A stretch of DNA of 64,000 bases, taken from assembly GCF_025195085.2 (NCBI RefSeq), contig NZ_JANAVY020000009.1, positions 62,001 through 126,000 on the forward strand, written 5' to 3'. The stretch's first letter is position 1; each line of letters begins with the position of its first letter. The DNA comes from Vibrio intestinalis. GTDB taxonomy: Bacteria > Pseudomonadota > Gammaproteobacteria > Enterobacterales > Vibrionaceae. Shown here piece after piece: positions 8,801-17,771 of this stretch. The translations under genes and the position numbers were made by a program. The notes beneath the pieces are model-generated. The model saw only the letters and a list, made by a program, of their open reading frames with translations, was not told where the DNA came from and searched no databases.

Positions 8801-11358
8801 TTTTAACCCGAATCCGCGCAGCGCGTAAACCCATCGAGCTAGATCAGGTCGACGCAGCACATTTAATTACGCCGACCTTCGCGTCCGGCGCAATGAGTCA
8901 CGGCGCACTCAACTCCAATGCTCACCAAGCCGTCGCACAAGGGACTAACATTGCAGGCGCGATGAGTAACTCTGGTGAAGGTGGTGAACATTCATCTCGT
9001 TTTAACTCCATCAAATCGAGCAAAATCAAACAGTTTGCTTCTGGTCGATTTGGCGTATGGGTCGGGTATTTAGCAGACCCTCAGCTTGAAGAGATTGAAA
9101 TCAAAATCGCTCAAGGGGCAAAACCTGGTGAAGGTGGTCAGCTACCATCGCCAAAAGTAACGGTAGAAATTGCAGCAGCTCGTGGCGGTACGCCAGGCGT
9201 TGAATTAGTCAGCCCTCCTCCACATCATGATACTTACTCTATCGAAGATTTAGGTCAGCTAATTCACGATGCCAAAGCTGCTCGTGTTCGCGTCATCGTC
9301 AAACTGGTGTCGTCTGAAGGTATCGGCACAATTGCTGTTGGTGTGGCGAAAGCAGGTGCCGATGTCATTAACGTAGCCGGTAACACCGGTGGTACGGGTG
9401 CAGCTGCAGTAACCAGTTTGAAGAACACCGGCCGTGCTGCCGAAATCGGTATCGCCGAAGTTCACCAATCCCTGAGTGAAAACGGCTTGCGAGACAAAGT
9501 GACGCTGCGCTGTTCAAATGCGCACCAAACTGGTATGGACGTCATCAAATCAGCCATTATGGGTGGTGACTCCTTTGAGTTTGGTACCACTGCATTAATG
9601 ATGCTGAAATGTGTCATGGCGAAGAACTGTAACGTCAAATGTCCTGCTGGCTTAACCACCAACCCTGAGCTTTACCAAGGCGACCCTCGTGCCCTAGCGC
9701 AGTACTTCTTGAACGTCGCTCATGAAGTACGTGAGATTCTCGCCAAACTGGGTTACCGCTCATTACAAGAAATTCGTGGCCGCACAGAGCTACTACATTT
9801 AGCCAACCACCACAGTATTGTTGGTCGCTTAGATGTCACTGGTTTACTGCGTGACGTAGACATCGTCAAGATTGCTAAACCTGTTTACCTTGAAGCGGAT
9901 TTCACACCCGATGACAAGCTCATCGAACAACTACTTGGGGATTACTTCGAATCTGAGCAACGCCAAATCGTACTCGATGGCGGTAAGCTGAATAACTGCA
10001 ATAAATCTACCGGTGGCCAGCTATCGATAGACATCGAACGTAGCCTTAACTACCAACAAGTTGGCCAAAATCACCCAGCGGTTCTAACCAGTGGTAATGG
10101 CCGCCGCTTCTTAGACGCAGAATCCATTTTAGTGCAAAGCCGTGGTAGCGCAGGCCAAAGTTACGCTGCATTTAACAACAGTGGCCTAATCATGGAGCAC
10201 ACTGGCACTTGTAACGATGGTGTCGGTAAAGGCTCTAGTGGTGGTCACATTGTGGTTCGCTCACCAAGTGACAAACAGTTAAGCGCAGGAAATAACGTAC
10301 TGATTGGTAACTTCGCCCTATTTGGTGCGACGGGTGGCCAAGCCTTTATTGACGGTGAAGCGGGCGACCGTTTCGCAGTGCGTAACTCTGGTGCGGTTGC
10401 GGTTGTCGAAGGCGTTGGTGATTTTTGTTGTGAATACATGACCAACGGCTCGGTGATCAACTTAGGTGGTTACGGAAAAGGCTTTGGTAATGGCATGTCT
10501 GGAGGTGTGGCTTACCAGTATAACGTTGATGGAAAATTTGCAGACAGTTGCAGTAAAGACTCTGTGATGGCGCTGCCACTGATCGACCATGATCCAGGTT
10601 ATGAAGAAGCACTAAAGTGGCACCTAGAACAGCACCTGCGCTTTACCCAATCGGCAAAAGTGCAACAAATTCTGGCTGATTGGCCAACTAGCCGCACCAT
10701 GTTTACCTTGGTGATGCCGCTTGCATTAGTACAAAGCCAACATCCAGAAAGCATTCTCGAATCTCACCCGCGAAAGAAAATGCTCGAAGAGCTTATCAGC
10801 GGTGAAGCGGGTCGCTTAATTGAGCAGGTTCACTTTGCTTACCGTGACGGTATCGATCTTGCTCATGGCTTAAGCCCGCAATATGGGGATATGGATACCT
10901 CTCTGATTTGTGACTTACTGACTCACAGCGGTGTGTTGCACCGAGCACAGCAATTAGTCAAAACACAAACCAGCGACGAACAAGAACAAACCGTTCTGGT
11001 TAAGCGCTTGTTTGAGCACCGTGACAAAAAACTGCTTGATGCGATTAGCAAAGACGTCAAAGAAGCCGTTTCCAACTACAAAGATGAAGAGCTTGCGGTA
11101 TTGCTTGCTGATAAGCGAGTGCAAGACTACAAATCATCACTAGCACGACGCGATGTTTGGGATACCCATTCCCGAGGAACCACTGTTTGGATCCTTGCGC
11201 GAGAAGCTGACATTAGCCAACAACTGCAATCCATCGAACTGATTAACCAGCGCATGGCAACACTGTACTGCCACGCCTTTGCCGATGTGATTCGAGCGGA
11301 TATTGAGCAAGAAAGAGCACTCGCAAAACAAACTGAACAAGAAGCCCCAGCAGCCTAG
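5899..11358 (+). CDS. Second GltB-like glutamate synthase large subunit, extended (GltB2)
   Basis: 1819 aa paralogue of GltB, much longer than the usual 1490. Domains in order: a class II glutamine amidotransferase whose catalytic cysteine would be C18 (SSCGVGF) after a short propeptide, with the HRGGMNAEG and NGELNT motifs intact; a central domain; an FMN domain from about residue 990 (FASGAMSHGAL, GEGGE, PPPHHD); iron-sulfur cysteines C1238, C1244 and C1248; a GXGXG domain at about 1416-1540; and a C-terminal extension of roughly 200 residues with no counterpart in the neighbouring GltB. The cysteine spacing is C-x5-C-x3-C, one residue shorter than normal. No gltD copy follows; instead a CysJ-like reductase starts 31 bases downstream. 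The ATG at 5899 has an AAGGA site nine bases upstream. The ammonia-transfer chemistry is inferred from the conserved motifs; the true acceptor could differ from 2-oxoglutarate. Confidence 0.9.
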   Translation: MNQEYRSLYDREHEHSSCGVGFITDKTGEQTHEMLSLAHQALCTIPHRGGMNAEGIGDGAGVNIDLSVNFYRFLLGQPHLNKGDFGVANFFFPFDPSKFDAAKALIEETLSQYRLTIQLWREVPINPEAVNAASLQVQQTIHQVVFINGDSSRNIAEFEQQINLALGTLESTGFTDDALEGFYPLSMSSNTQVYKGRLNSWEVVPYFADLANPEHQITTLFFHTRFSTNTAPATMMAQPFRRMAHNGELNTDKKNRLSEDAIARQQHKKVIFPKGQSDSARLDQTLARRVVEDHLDIVTAVLAMMPPAWENDHNLSQQVRDMLEYFSLSEEKNDGPAALIFSDGQKVGARLDRLGLRPLRSVETDRYLAVMSEAGQIDFPAEQITRFGRIQAGGMIYFDHATGQSYETKEILENLAKERNYSALLESARITLNDLESSSIDEVTENTEFSSYSRHVAYSLNQESFKFFLDPMLENGAEKITAMGFGLAPNVLTDEEGGMSKYFSQRFAQVTNPPLDSLRESDGMTLRVALGAKPNFSPQDTVQLVLRSPILQPQQLEQIFQQDRIKIATLDAVFTPTLNSREDNTQRVEQAIQQLCDQVEQATKDRCGIIVLSDKNIASDKAALPAVLVVTAVNQRLIKKGLRFDTSIVYQTGQAVSSHDIACLLGFGASAICPISVFHRAKTLSNNQSVETGLNNFQKACEKSLMKTMGKFGLCTAESYIGGEFFESNFLDTDSDCLKRYFPNISSPVGGARLDDLAWSAAKWHFKALAINEENQIPLLGLFKERQDGAGHSFGNTAVREYINMTQESVQYANDDQAEKALESAIVTNDDLGYKERGYDKLTPEQIDAFNVTPSYRSFANNLYTERESRPATLRDILLLPLDFGAVTTVEQFAHLLDRFHFDGNIDYLWSGLDVDTQGDHFVLKLTNSNATDALQTAIEQAWSEKVSSVTRNGDAIELKAKPELAGFLTRIRAARKPIELDQVDAAHLITPTFASGAMSHGALNSNAHQAVAQGTNIAGAMSNSGEGGEHSSRFNSIKSSKIKQFASGRFGVWVGYLADPQLEEIEIKIAQGAKPGEGGQLPSPKVTVEIAAARGGTPGVELVSPPPHHDTYSIEDLGQLIHDAKAARVRVIVKLVSSEGIGTIAVGVAKAGADVINVAGNTGGTGAAAVTSLKNTGRAAEIGIAEVHQSLSENGLRDKVTLRCSNAHQTGMDVIKSAIMGGDSFEFGTTALMMLKCVMAKNCNVKCPAGLTTNPELYQGDPRALAQYFLNVAHEVREILAKLGYRSLQEIRGRTELLHLANHHSIVGRLDVTGLLRDVDIVKIAKPVYLEADFTPDDKLIEQLLGDYFESEQRQIVLDGGKLNNCNKSTGGQLSIDIERSLNYQQVGQNHPAVLTSGNGRRFLDAESILVQSRGSAGQSYAAFNNSGLIMEHTGTCNDGVGKGSSGGHIVVRSPSDKQLSAGNNVLIGNFALFGATGGQAFIDGEAGDRFAVRNSGAVAVVEGVGDFCCEYMTNGSVINLGGYGKGFGNGMSGGVAYQYNVDGKFADSCSKDSVMALPLIDHDPGYEEALKWHLEQHLRFTQSAKVQQILADWPTSRTMFTLVMPLALVQSQHPESILESHPRKKMLEELISGEAGRLIEQVHFAYRDGIDLAHGLSPQYGDMDTSLICDLLTHSGVLHRAQQLVKTQTSDEQEQTVLVKRLFEHRDKKLLDAISKDVKEAVSNYKDEELAVLLADKRVQDYKSSLARRDVWDTHSRGTTVWILAREADISQQLQSIELINQRMATLYCHAFADVIRADIEQERALAKQTEQEAPAA

Positions 11359-11389
11359 GGAAGGCGCGTATCTTAAGATAGGAAGAACA

Positions 11390-13153
11390 ATGAAAGTACC
11401 TCATTTGCCACAAGATATACCATTTAACGAAGACCAAAAGACTTGGTTAGCGGGCTTCTTTTCTGGCCTGCACTCACGTCTATTGGTAAAAGAAGAATCC
11501 GTCGTCCACGCTGAATCTAAACCTCAGGTGAAAGCACTGACGATTCTTTATGGTTCACAAACAGGTAATGCAGAAAGCGTTGCTTACGATACAGCGGAAA
11601 AAGCCAAAGAATACGGCATGACGGCGAGCGTTTACGACATGGATGATGTCGATGCGCAAATCTTTGTTAAATCATCTCGCCTACTGATTGTGACCAGTAC
11701 TTACGGTGAAGGTGAAATGCCAGACAATGCAGAAACCCTCTGGCAAACCATGAGCAGCGACAATGCGCCTAAGCTCGATGGCACCTTCTTCTCAGTGCTT
11801 GCTCTGGGTGATACTAGCTACGACGAATTCTGTTTGGCTGGTAAGCTTTGGGACGAACGCCTAGAAGAGCTCGGCGCAACCCGTATTACCACACGTGTCG
11901 ATTGCGATATCGATTTTGAACAACCATCTGAAGAGTGGATGATTGCCACTCTACCTGGCATCGCAGACAAAGGTGAAGATGGTGAAAGCGGCTCAGCACA
12001 AGGAGCAGCCTCTAGCCCAAAGCAGAAGTCTAAGTTCGGTCGTAAGAACCCGCTGCAAGCGACGTTGAAGCACAAACGTGTTCTTAATAAAGAAGGATCA
12101 TCGAAAGAGATCGTTCATTATGAATTTTCGTTGGAAAGCTCAGGTGAATTTTACAAACCGGGTGACGCACTCAACGTAATCCCACAGAACCAACCTCAAT
12201 TGGTGGAAGATTTCTTAGCGCACTTACATTTCTCTGGCGACGAAAAGCCATCATGGAATGGTGAGAATCACAGTCTGCGCGAAATTTTCACTCGCCACTT
12301 GGATATTCGAACTCCATCGAAAGAGTTTGTCAAAGCAATGGCGGAAGCATCTAGTGATCATAAACTGATTGAAATGATTGCCAATGAAGACAGCTCTGCT
12401 CTGAATGACTTCTTATGGGGCAAAGACACCTTAGATATTCTGCGTGCTTACCCAAATGTAACGCTGTCGCTGGCGGAAGTATTGTCTCTGCTAAAGCCAA
12501 TTGCACCGCGCGCTTACTCCATCTCATCAAGCTTAAACAAACACAACGATGAAGTTCATCTAACCATAGGTAGTGTGCGCTATCAAAGCGGTGAACGTGA
12601 CTATAACGGCACCTGCTCTACTTGGTTAGCTGACATCGTCGATGAAGGTGAAAAAGTCCCTTGCTACTTCGCACCAAACAAAAACTTTGCAGTACCAGAA
12701 GATGACAAAGCGCCGATGATTATGGTTGGGCCGGGTACCGGTATTGCCCCATTCCGTGCCTTTCTAGAAGAACGTGAAGTTCAAGCTTCACCCGGTGACA
12801 ACTGGCTTATCTTTGGTGACCGAAATGGTGCGACCGACTATATCTATCAAGAAGAGATAGAAGCACTACAAAAGAAAGAAGTTCTGACTCGCTTAGATCT
12901 GGCTTTCTCTCGTGACCAAGAAGAAAAGGTCTACGTACAAGACAAGATGCGTCAAAGTGGTGCTGAGCTGTTTGCATGGCTTGAGCGTGGCGGTTACTTC
13001 TTTGTTTGTGGTGATGCTTACCACATGGCTAAAGACGTTGATAAAGCGCTGCACGATGTTATCGCAGAGCACGGTAAAGTCAGCGAAGAAGAAGCGAAAG
13101 AGTATGTGGCAAATCTGAAGAAGCAAAAACGTTACGTGCGAGATGTGTACTAA
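11390..13153 (+). CDS. CysJ-like NADPH diflavin reductase paired with GltB2
   Basis: 587 aa diflavin reductase, close in layout and length to CysJ (599 aa), the flavoprotein of sulfite reductase. In order: an N-terminal segment like the CysJ oligomerisation region (WLAGFFSGL); an FMN flavodoxin domain at about 50-195 (YGSQTGNAES, STYGEGEMPDNAE, LALGDTSYDEF); an FAD domain with RAYSISSS near 375; an NADPH domain with GPGTGIAPFRAF near 446 and FVCGDAYHMAKDVD near 538; and the CysJ-type C terminus RDVY. The ATG at 11390 is preceded by AGGAAG; an in-frame upstream start would overlap gltB2 and lacks this support. There is no cysI next to it. Its position 31 bases behind gltB2 suggests it supplies electrons to that enzyme in place of GltD. 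Being a second sulfite-reductase flavoprotein remains possible. Confidence 0.9.
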   Translation: MKVPHLPQDIPFNEDQKTWLAGFFSGLHSRLLVKEESVVHAESKPQVKALTILYGSQTGNAESVAYDTAEKAKEYGMTASVYDMDDVDAQIFVKSSRLLIVTSTYGEGEMPDNAETLWQTMSSDNAPKLDGTFFSVLALGDTSYDEFCLAGKLWDERLEELGATRITTRVDCDIDFEQPSEEWMIATLPGIADKGEDGESGSAQGAASSPKQKSKFGRKNPLQATLKHKRVLNKEGSSKEIVHYEFSLESSGEFYKPGDALNVIPQNQPQLVEDFLAHLHFSGDEKPSWNGENHSLREIFTRHLDIRTPSKEFVKAMAEASSDHKLIEMIANEDSSALNDFLWGKDTLDILRAYPNVTLSLAEVLSLLKPIAPRAYSISSSLNKHNDEVHLTIGSVRYQSGERDYNGTCSTWLADIVDEGEKVPCYFAPNKNFAVPEDDKAPMIMVGPGTGIAPFRAFLEEREVQASPGDNWLIFGDRNGATDYIYQEEIEALQKKEVLTRLDLAFSRDQEEKVYVQDKMRQSGAELFAWLERGGYFFVCGDAYHMAKDVDKALHDVIAEHGKVSEEEAKEYVANLKKQKRYVRDVY

Positions 13154-13183
13154 ACTGCTCACCGCTTTAAATTACGCCTAATA

Positions 13184-13213
13184 AAAACGCCCACTTAACT
13201 AAGTGGGCGTTTT
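13184..13213. terminator. Bidirectional terminator between the diflavin reductase and hldE
   Basis: A perfect 13-base-pair stem, AAAACGCCCACTT with its reverse complement, around an AACT loop. It has A-runs on the left and T-runs on the right, so it can stop transcription from both converging genes. Confidence 0.85.
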
Positions 13214-13254
13214 CGCATCTATTGCTTAGCAAATAATTGGCTTAGTCAAAGGGA

Positions 13255-14685
13255 TTAACCCTTACCGCCTTTGATAGCGTCAATAATTTCTGTGGTTGAA
13301 CAACCATCTTCAAAGTTAAGCACTTTAACTTGGCCGCCATTAGCGATCACTTCTTTACCACCAGCAATCTCTTCTGGTTTGTAGTCACCACCTTTAACTA
13401 ACAAGTCAGGTAGTACTTCAGAGATTAAACGCTGAGGTGTATCTTCGCCAAATGGCACCACCCAATCAACGGCACCTAGACCCGCCAACACCGCCATACG
13501 ACGATCAGTCGGGTTAACCGGACGACCAGGGCCTTTAAGACGCTTAACAGACTCATCAGTGTTTACCGCAACGATTAGGCGATCGCCTAGCTCTGCTGCG
13601 TGGTTTAGGTATGAAACATGGCCTGCGTGCAGAATGTCGAAACAACCGTTAGTCATCACCACTTGCTCGCCTTTCGCTTGCGCTTGCTTCACAGCTTCAA
13701 TCAATGCTGACTCAGTAATGACTCCGAAATCAGTATCTTGGCTGCCGTGAATTGCTTCTGCTAACTCGATGGTCGAAAGAGTAGATGTGCCCAATTTACC
13801 GACAACCACACCAGCTGCAGCATTCGCTAATGCACACGCTTGGTCTAATGGCTTACCTGCTGCAACAGAAGCTGCAAGCACAGAGATAACCGTGTCGCCT
13901 GCACCTGTTACGTCATACACTTCTTTCGCTTGAGTTGGTAGGTGGAATGGTTCCTGACCGCGACGAAGAAGTGTCATACCGTGCTCGCTACGAGTCACAA
14001 GCAGCGCTTCAAAGTCGTACTCTTCGATCAGTGCTAGGCCTTTCTCTACTAGCTCTTGCTCTGATTTCACTTTACCTACAACGTGTTCAAATTCAGCCAT
14101 GTTTGGCGTTAGAAGCGTTGCACCTCGGTAGCGTTCAAAGTCCGCACCTTTCGGGTCGATAAAGACAGGCACATTCGCTGCTCGAGCTTTTTGGATAAAT
14201 TGCTGCACGTGCTCAAGAGCACCTTTCGCGTAATCAGAAAGAACCACTGATTTCACTTTTGGTAGCGCTTGCTCCATGCGATCTAGAATCAGCTCTGGAT
14301 CGGTATTTTCAAACTTATCTTCGAAATCCAAACGGATAAGTTGTTGACCACGACTAAGCACACGTAGCTTAGTAATGGTTGGGTATTCTGGCAGTGCAAC
14401 GAAATCACATTTCACTTTCAGTGAAGATAATGTCTCGTTCAGCACTTTTGCTGGTTCATCGATCCCTGTTAACCCGACGATATGCGCGTGACCACCTAGC
14501 GAGGCAATATTCATTGCTACGTTAGCTGCACCACCAGGGCGCTCTTCGTTGTTTTCTACTTTCACTACAGGCACAGGGGCTTCTGGCGAGATACGGCCAG
14601 TAGGACCATGCCAGTAACGGTCTAACATTACGTCGCCGATAATAAGTACGCCTGATTGACTGTAGTCAGGTAGGATTGGTTTCAT
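13255..14685 (-). CDS. hldE: Bifunctional heptose-7-phosphate kinase / heptose-1-phosphate adenylyltransferase
   Basis: Two-domain enzyme of ADP-heptose synthesis for the lipopolysaccharide inner core. The N-terminal part is a PfkB-type sugar kinase (GGAANVAMN near the start and the ATP-site signature VTGAGDTV near residue 265). The C-terminal part is a nucleotidylyltransferase with the signature [15 protein letters not shown] near residue 345. The 476 aa length matches the E. coli protein. It lies downstream of glnE on the same strand with 60 bases between, the same glnE-hldE order seen in enterics, and probably shares its transcript. Confidence 0.96.
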   Translation of the reverse strand: MKPILPDYSQSGVLIIGDVMLDRYWHGPTGRISPEAPVPVVKVENNEERPGGAANVAMNIASLGGHAHIVGLTGIDEPAKVLNETLSSLKVKCDFVALPEYPTITKLRVLSRGQQLIRLDFEDKFENTDPELILDRMEQALPKVKSVVLSDYAKGALEHVQQFIQKARAANVPVFIDPKGADFERYRGATLLTPNMAEFEHVVGKVKSEQELVEKGLALIEEYDFEALLVTRSEHGMTLLRRGQEPFHLPTQAKEVYDVTGAGDTVISVLAASVAAGKPLDQACALANAAAGVVVGKLGTSTLSTIELAEAIHGSQDTDFGVITESALIEAVKQAQAKGEQVVMTNGCFDILHAGHVSYLNHAAELGDRLIVAVNTDESVKRLKGPGRPVNPTDRRMAVLAGLGAVDWVVPFGEDTPQRLISEVLPDLLVKGGDYKPEEIAGGKEVIANGGQVKVLNFEDGCSTTEIIDAIKGGKG

Positions 14686-14745
14686 TATGGATCTCCATTA
14701 TGTAATTCAAGCGAAGTTTAACATAGGGTTTTCATAGCCTAAACC

Positions 14746-17586
14746 CTATTCTAGCCAGTGCTGCCAAACCTTAGTCACCAACTCACGCTCTTTAGTAAAT
14801 TTGTCATCGGCTAAATCGGCATCCAAGTTAAGCAAATTTCGATGGTGGATCTGATCGCGCATCTGAGTATAAGCGTGTGTGATTGCCATCGCTTCGACTT
14901 CATCCATGATTCCCTGCGCCATCATGGATTCAAAGATGCGTACATTGTCAGACCAACGGGTTAATTTCGGTTTGTCATGGCTATAGTTAAGCACTAAATA
15001 TTGCGCCAAGAACTCGATGTCAGTAATGCCACCGGGGTCTTGCTTGAGCATAAAGCGCCCTGCTTTTTTGCCACCCAGATGATCGCGCATCTTCACACGC
15101 ATCTCAGTGACGTCTTTTTTCAGTTTGTCCGTGTCTCTAGGCAAGGTCAGTATGTTGTGGCGAATGTCAGCAAACGCGGTTTGCAGCGCTTGATCACCAT
15201 AAATCATTCGCGCTCGTACAAGTGCTTGATGTTCCCATGTCCACGCATCTTCACGTTGATACTCATCAAACGCATCGGTTGGGCTAACCAACAAACCGGA
15301 AGCGCCCGATGGGCGTAAGCGAGTATCCACTTCATACAGAATGCCAGATGCCGTGCGAGTTGAGAAAATATGGATGATGCGCTGCGCTAAACGTAAGTAG
15401 AACTGGCGACCATCGATTTCCTTTTTACCATCGGTGTACACGTTGACCGGACAATCATGCATAAACACGATATCTAAATCGGAATTATAGCCAAGCTCCC
15501 AACCACCGACTTTGCCATAACCTACGACGGCAAAGCCTTTTCCGTCACGATCGTGAACATGAGTCGGCTGACCATATTTCTCGGTCATTTGTAGCCAAGC
15601 TTGATTGACCACTGATTCCACAATCGCTTCAGAAAGGTAAGTTAAGTGATCACTTACTTTCATCACCGGCAGCACTTCTGCGATATCAGCAGCCGCAATG
15701 CGTAAAATACAAATCTGCTTAAACTGGCGCAGCGCTTCCATTTGTTGTTCCATATCGTCTTCTGGAATACGCGCAAGATAATCGCGCAATTCCGTTCGAT
15801 ACGACTCAAGTGGCACAGGATTATAGAGTTGCTGCGGGTCAATAAGTTCATCCAAAAGAATAGGATAACGGCCTAGCTGCTCTGAAATCATCGGGCTAGC
15901 AGTACACAAACGCACTAACTGTATCAAAGCAGCTTCATGCTCATCTAGCAGTTCGAGATAGGTGGTTCGAGTGACGATTTTTTGCAGCAGATGCAGCACG
16001 CGTGATAAACCAAACTTAGCGTCTTTATGGGCAAAGATCGCTTGGAAGATTTTCGGCATCAAGTGGTTCAGCACTTCTCGACCGCGAGGGCCAAGAGTCT
16101 TCTTAGCTAAATCACTCTTAAATTGAATGATGGTTTGCGCCATGATGGCCGGCTCTTCTACCGCCACATCATGCTCAAGCACATGCTCTATCACATCCGC
16201 TTTATGCGCCATATCCCACAGCTCATGGAAATGCTTAGCAACTTCGGTCTGCTCTTCTTCGTCATCACCAATCAACAGGGTAAACACTTGATGAACATTC
16301 GCCATGTGCGAGCGCACTTGCTCAAGTAAATCTTCCCAGCCCTCAAAGCCCATAGCCACCGCAAGTTGAAGTTGCTCTTGAGCATTATCAGGTAAGGTTT
16401 GCGTTTGCTTATCAGCCATCGCTTGCAGCAAATTTTCTAATCGGCGCAGAAACTTATAAGCGTCGCGCAGATGATTAGTTTCATGTTGCTCTAGCAGTTC
16501 CAATTCTTGAATCGCATCCAAGGTAACCAAAAGACCACGCTGGCGCAGGCTTGGCTCTCGACCGCCACGAATCAACTGAAACACTTGGGCGATAAACTCA
16601 ATTTCACGAATGCCACCCGCACCAAGCTTAATGTTATTGCTCAAGCCACGGCGACGAACCTCGCTGCTGATCATTGACTTCATGCGGCGCAGCGACTGAA
16701 TGGCACTGAAATCGATATAGCGACGGAATACAAATGGGCGCAGCATTTGGCGCAGCTCTTGATATTCCGGGTACATTTCTCGTCCCATCACCCGCGCTTT
16801 GATCATCGCATAGCGTTCCCAGTCACGCCCTTGCTCTTGGTAGTAATCTTCCAGTGCGGCATAACTCATTACCAATGGTCCACTATCACCAAACGGACGT
16901 AAACGCATATCAACGCGATAGCAAAAGCCATCAAACGTTTGTTGATCGAGCGCTTTGATAATACGTTGACCTAAACGGGTAAAGAACTGCGCATTGGCAA
17001 GGCTGCGGCGTGCCCCTTGCGTTTCGCCATTTTCTGGGTAGGTAAAGATAAGGTCGATATCCGATGAGAAGTTCAGCTCACCGCCACCAAGTTTGCCCAT
17101 GCCAATAATCAGCATTGGCTGCGCTTCGCCCTGCGCATTGCATGGCGTTCCCCACAGCTCACAACACGCTTTGTATTGCCACTGATAAGTTTCAAAAATC
17201 ATCGCCTCGGCTAGCTCAGACAAATGCTGCAAGCTCTGCTCTAAAGACCAACTGCCGTTAAAATCCCGCCAAGCAATATTGACCATTTCACGGTATCGAA
17301 ACTGGCGCAGTACCCGCTGTCCTGCCATCTCATCATGGCATTCTGCTAACAGCGCCGTTAAATGTTGTCTGTAGTGGTCTGCTCGGTTTTCCATCGTTAG
17401 CATTTCTGGCAGTTGTTGCCGTAACCCTTCATCTTTAGCGAGCGCCTCAACAACAAATTTGCTCAAACCCGCGACGTAAACAAGTTGAGAATAGACCTCT
17501 TGCGGCCAATGTTTTTCGAGTTCGAACTCTTCCAACTGAGTCAAAGCAGATTGAGAGATAGGACTGAGAGATGAAGGCAGTGTCAT
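14746..17586 (-). CDS. glnE: Bifunctional glutamine synthetase adenylyltransferase/deadenylase
   Basis: 946 aa, the normal length for GlnE, which adds AMP to glutamine synthetase or removes it in response to PII and glutamine. Two nucleotidyltransferase domains are visible: the N-terminal deadenylase has [18 protein letters not shown], and the C-terminal adenylylase has [19 protein letters not shown], each with the D-x-D metal site. It follows the chemoreceptor gene on the same strand, but a good terminator at 17702-17730 separates them, so glnE probably has its own promoter. In enterics the gene before glnE is ygiF; here that gene lies further away at 20-21.5 kb, with two extra genes between. 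Confidence 0.96.
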   Translation of the reverse strand: MTLPSSLSPISQSALTQLEEFELEKHWPQEVYSQLVYVAGLSKFVVEALAKDEGLRQQLPEMLTMENRADHYRQHLTALLAECHDEMAGQRVLRQFRYREMVNIAWRDFNGSWSLEQSLQHLSELAEAMIFETYQWQYKACCELWGTPCNAQGEAQPMLIIGMGKLGGGELNFSSDIDLIFTYPENGETQGARRSLANAQFFTRLGQRIIKALDQQTFDGFCYRVDMRLRPFGDSGPLVMSYAALEDYYQEQGRDWERYAMIKARVMGREMYPEYQELRQMLRPFVFRRYIDFSAIQSLRRMKSMISSEVRRRGLSNNIKLGAGGIREIEFIAQVFQLIRGGREPSLRQRGLLVTLDAIQELELLEQHETNHLRDAYKFLRRLENLLQAMADKQTQTLPDNAQEQLQLAVAMGFEGWEDLLEQVRSHMANVHQVFTLLIGDDEEEQTEVAKHFHELWDMAHKADVIEHVLEHDVAVEEPAIMAQTIIQFKSDLAKKTLGPRGREVLNHLMPKIFQAIFAHKDAKFGLSRVLHLLQKIVTRTTYLELLDEHEAALIQLVRLCTASPMISEQLGRYPILLDELIDPQQLYNPVPLESYRTELRDYLARIPEDDMEQQMEALRQFKQICILRIAAADIAEVLPVMKVSDHLTYLSEAIVESVVNQAWLQMTEKYGQPTHVHDRDGKGFAVVGYGKVGGWELGYNSDLDIVFMHDCPVNVYTDGKKEIDGRQFYLRLAQRIIHIFSTRTASGILYEVDTRLRPSGASGLLVSPTDAFDEYQREDAWTWEHQALVRARMIYGDQALQTAFADIRHNILTLPRDTDKLKKDVTEMRVKMRDHLGGKKAGRFMLKQDPGGITDIEFLAQYLVLNYSHDKPKLTRWSDNVRIFESMMAQGIMDEVEAMAITHAYTQMRDQIHHRNLLNLDADLADDKFTKERELVTKVWQHWLE

Positions 17587-17701
17587 AGTTCTTCCTTGAT
17601 GAGAGCCTTAATATACATGCGATGTTCCTGCTGGGTAACAATGCCACAGCTTAGGTATGGTGCTGATTTACTGTCTTTTATAACAGATTTTATCCAATAA
17701 A

Positions 17702-17730
17702 AAACGCCTGCTATTTAGTAGCAGGCGTTT
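17702..17730 (-). terminator. Terminator after the chemoreceptor gene
   Basis: Twelve-base-pair stem AAACGCCTGCTA with its complement around a 5-base loop. On the minus strand it is followed by a T-run, placing it between the chemoreceptor stop and glnE. Confidence 0.8.
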
Positions 17731-17771
17731 ATTGAGTCACTCTGTGAGGTCAAGATTAGCTAAAAGTTAGA

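Noticed and set aside
11303-11389. Longer start for the diflavin reductase (29 extra residues)
   Set aside because: It would lie inside gltB2, is lysine-rich unlike family N termini, and lacks a ribosome site, while AGGAAG precedes the ATG at 11390.
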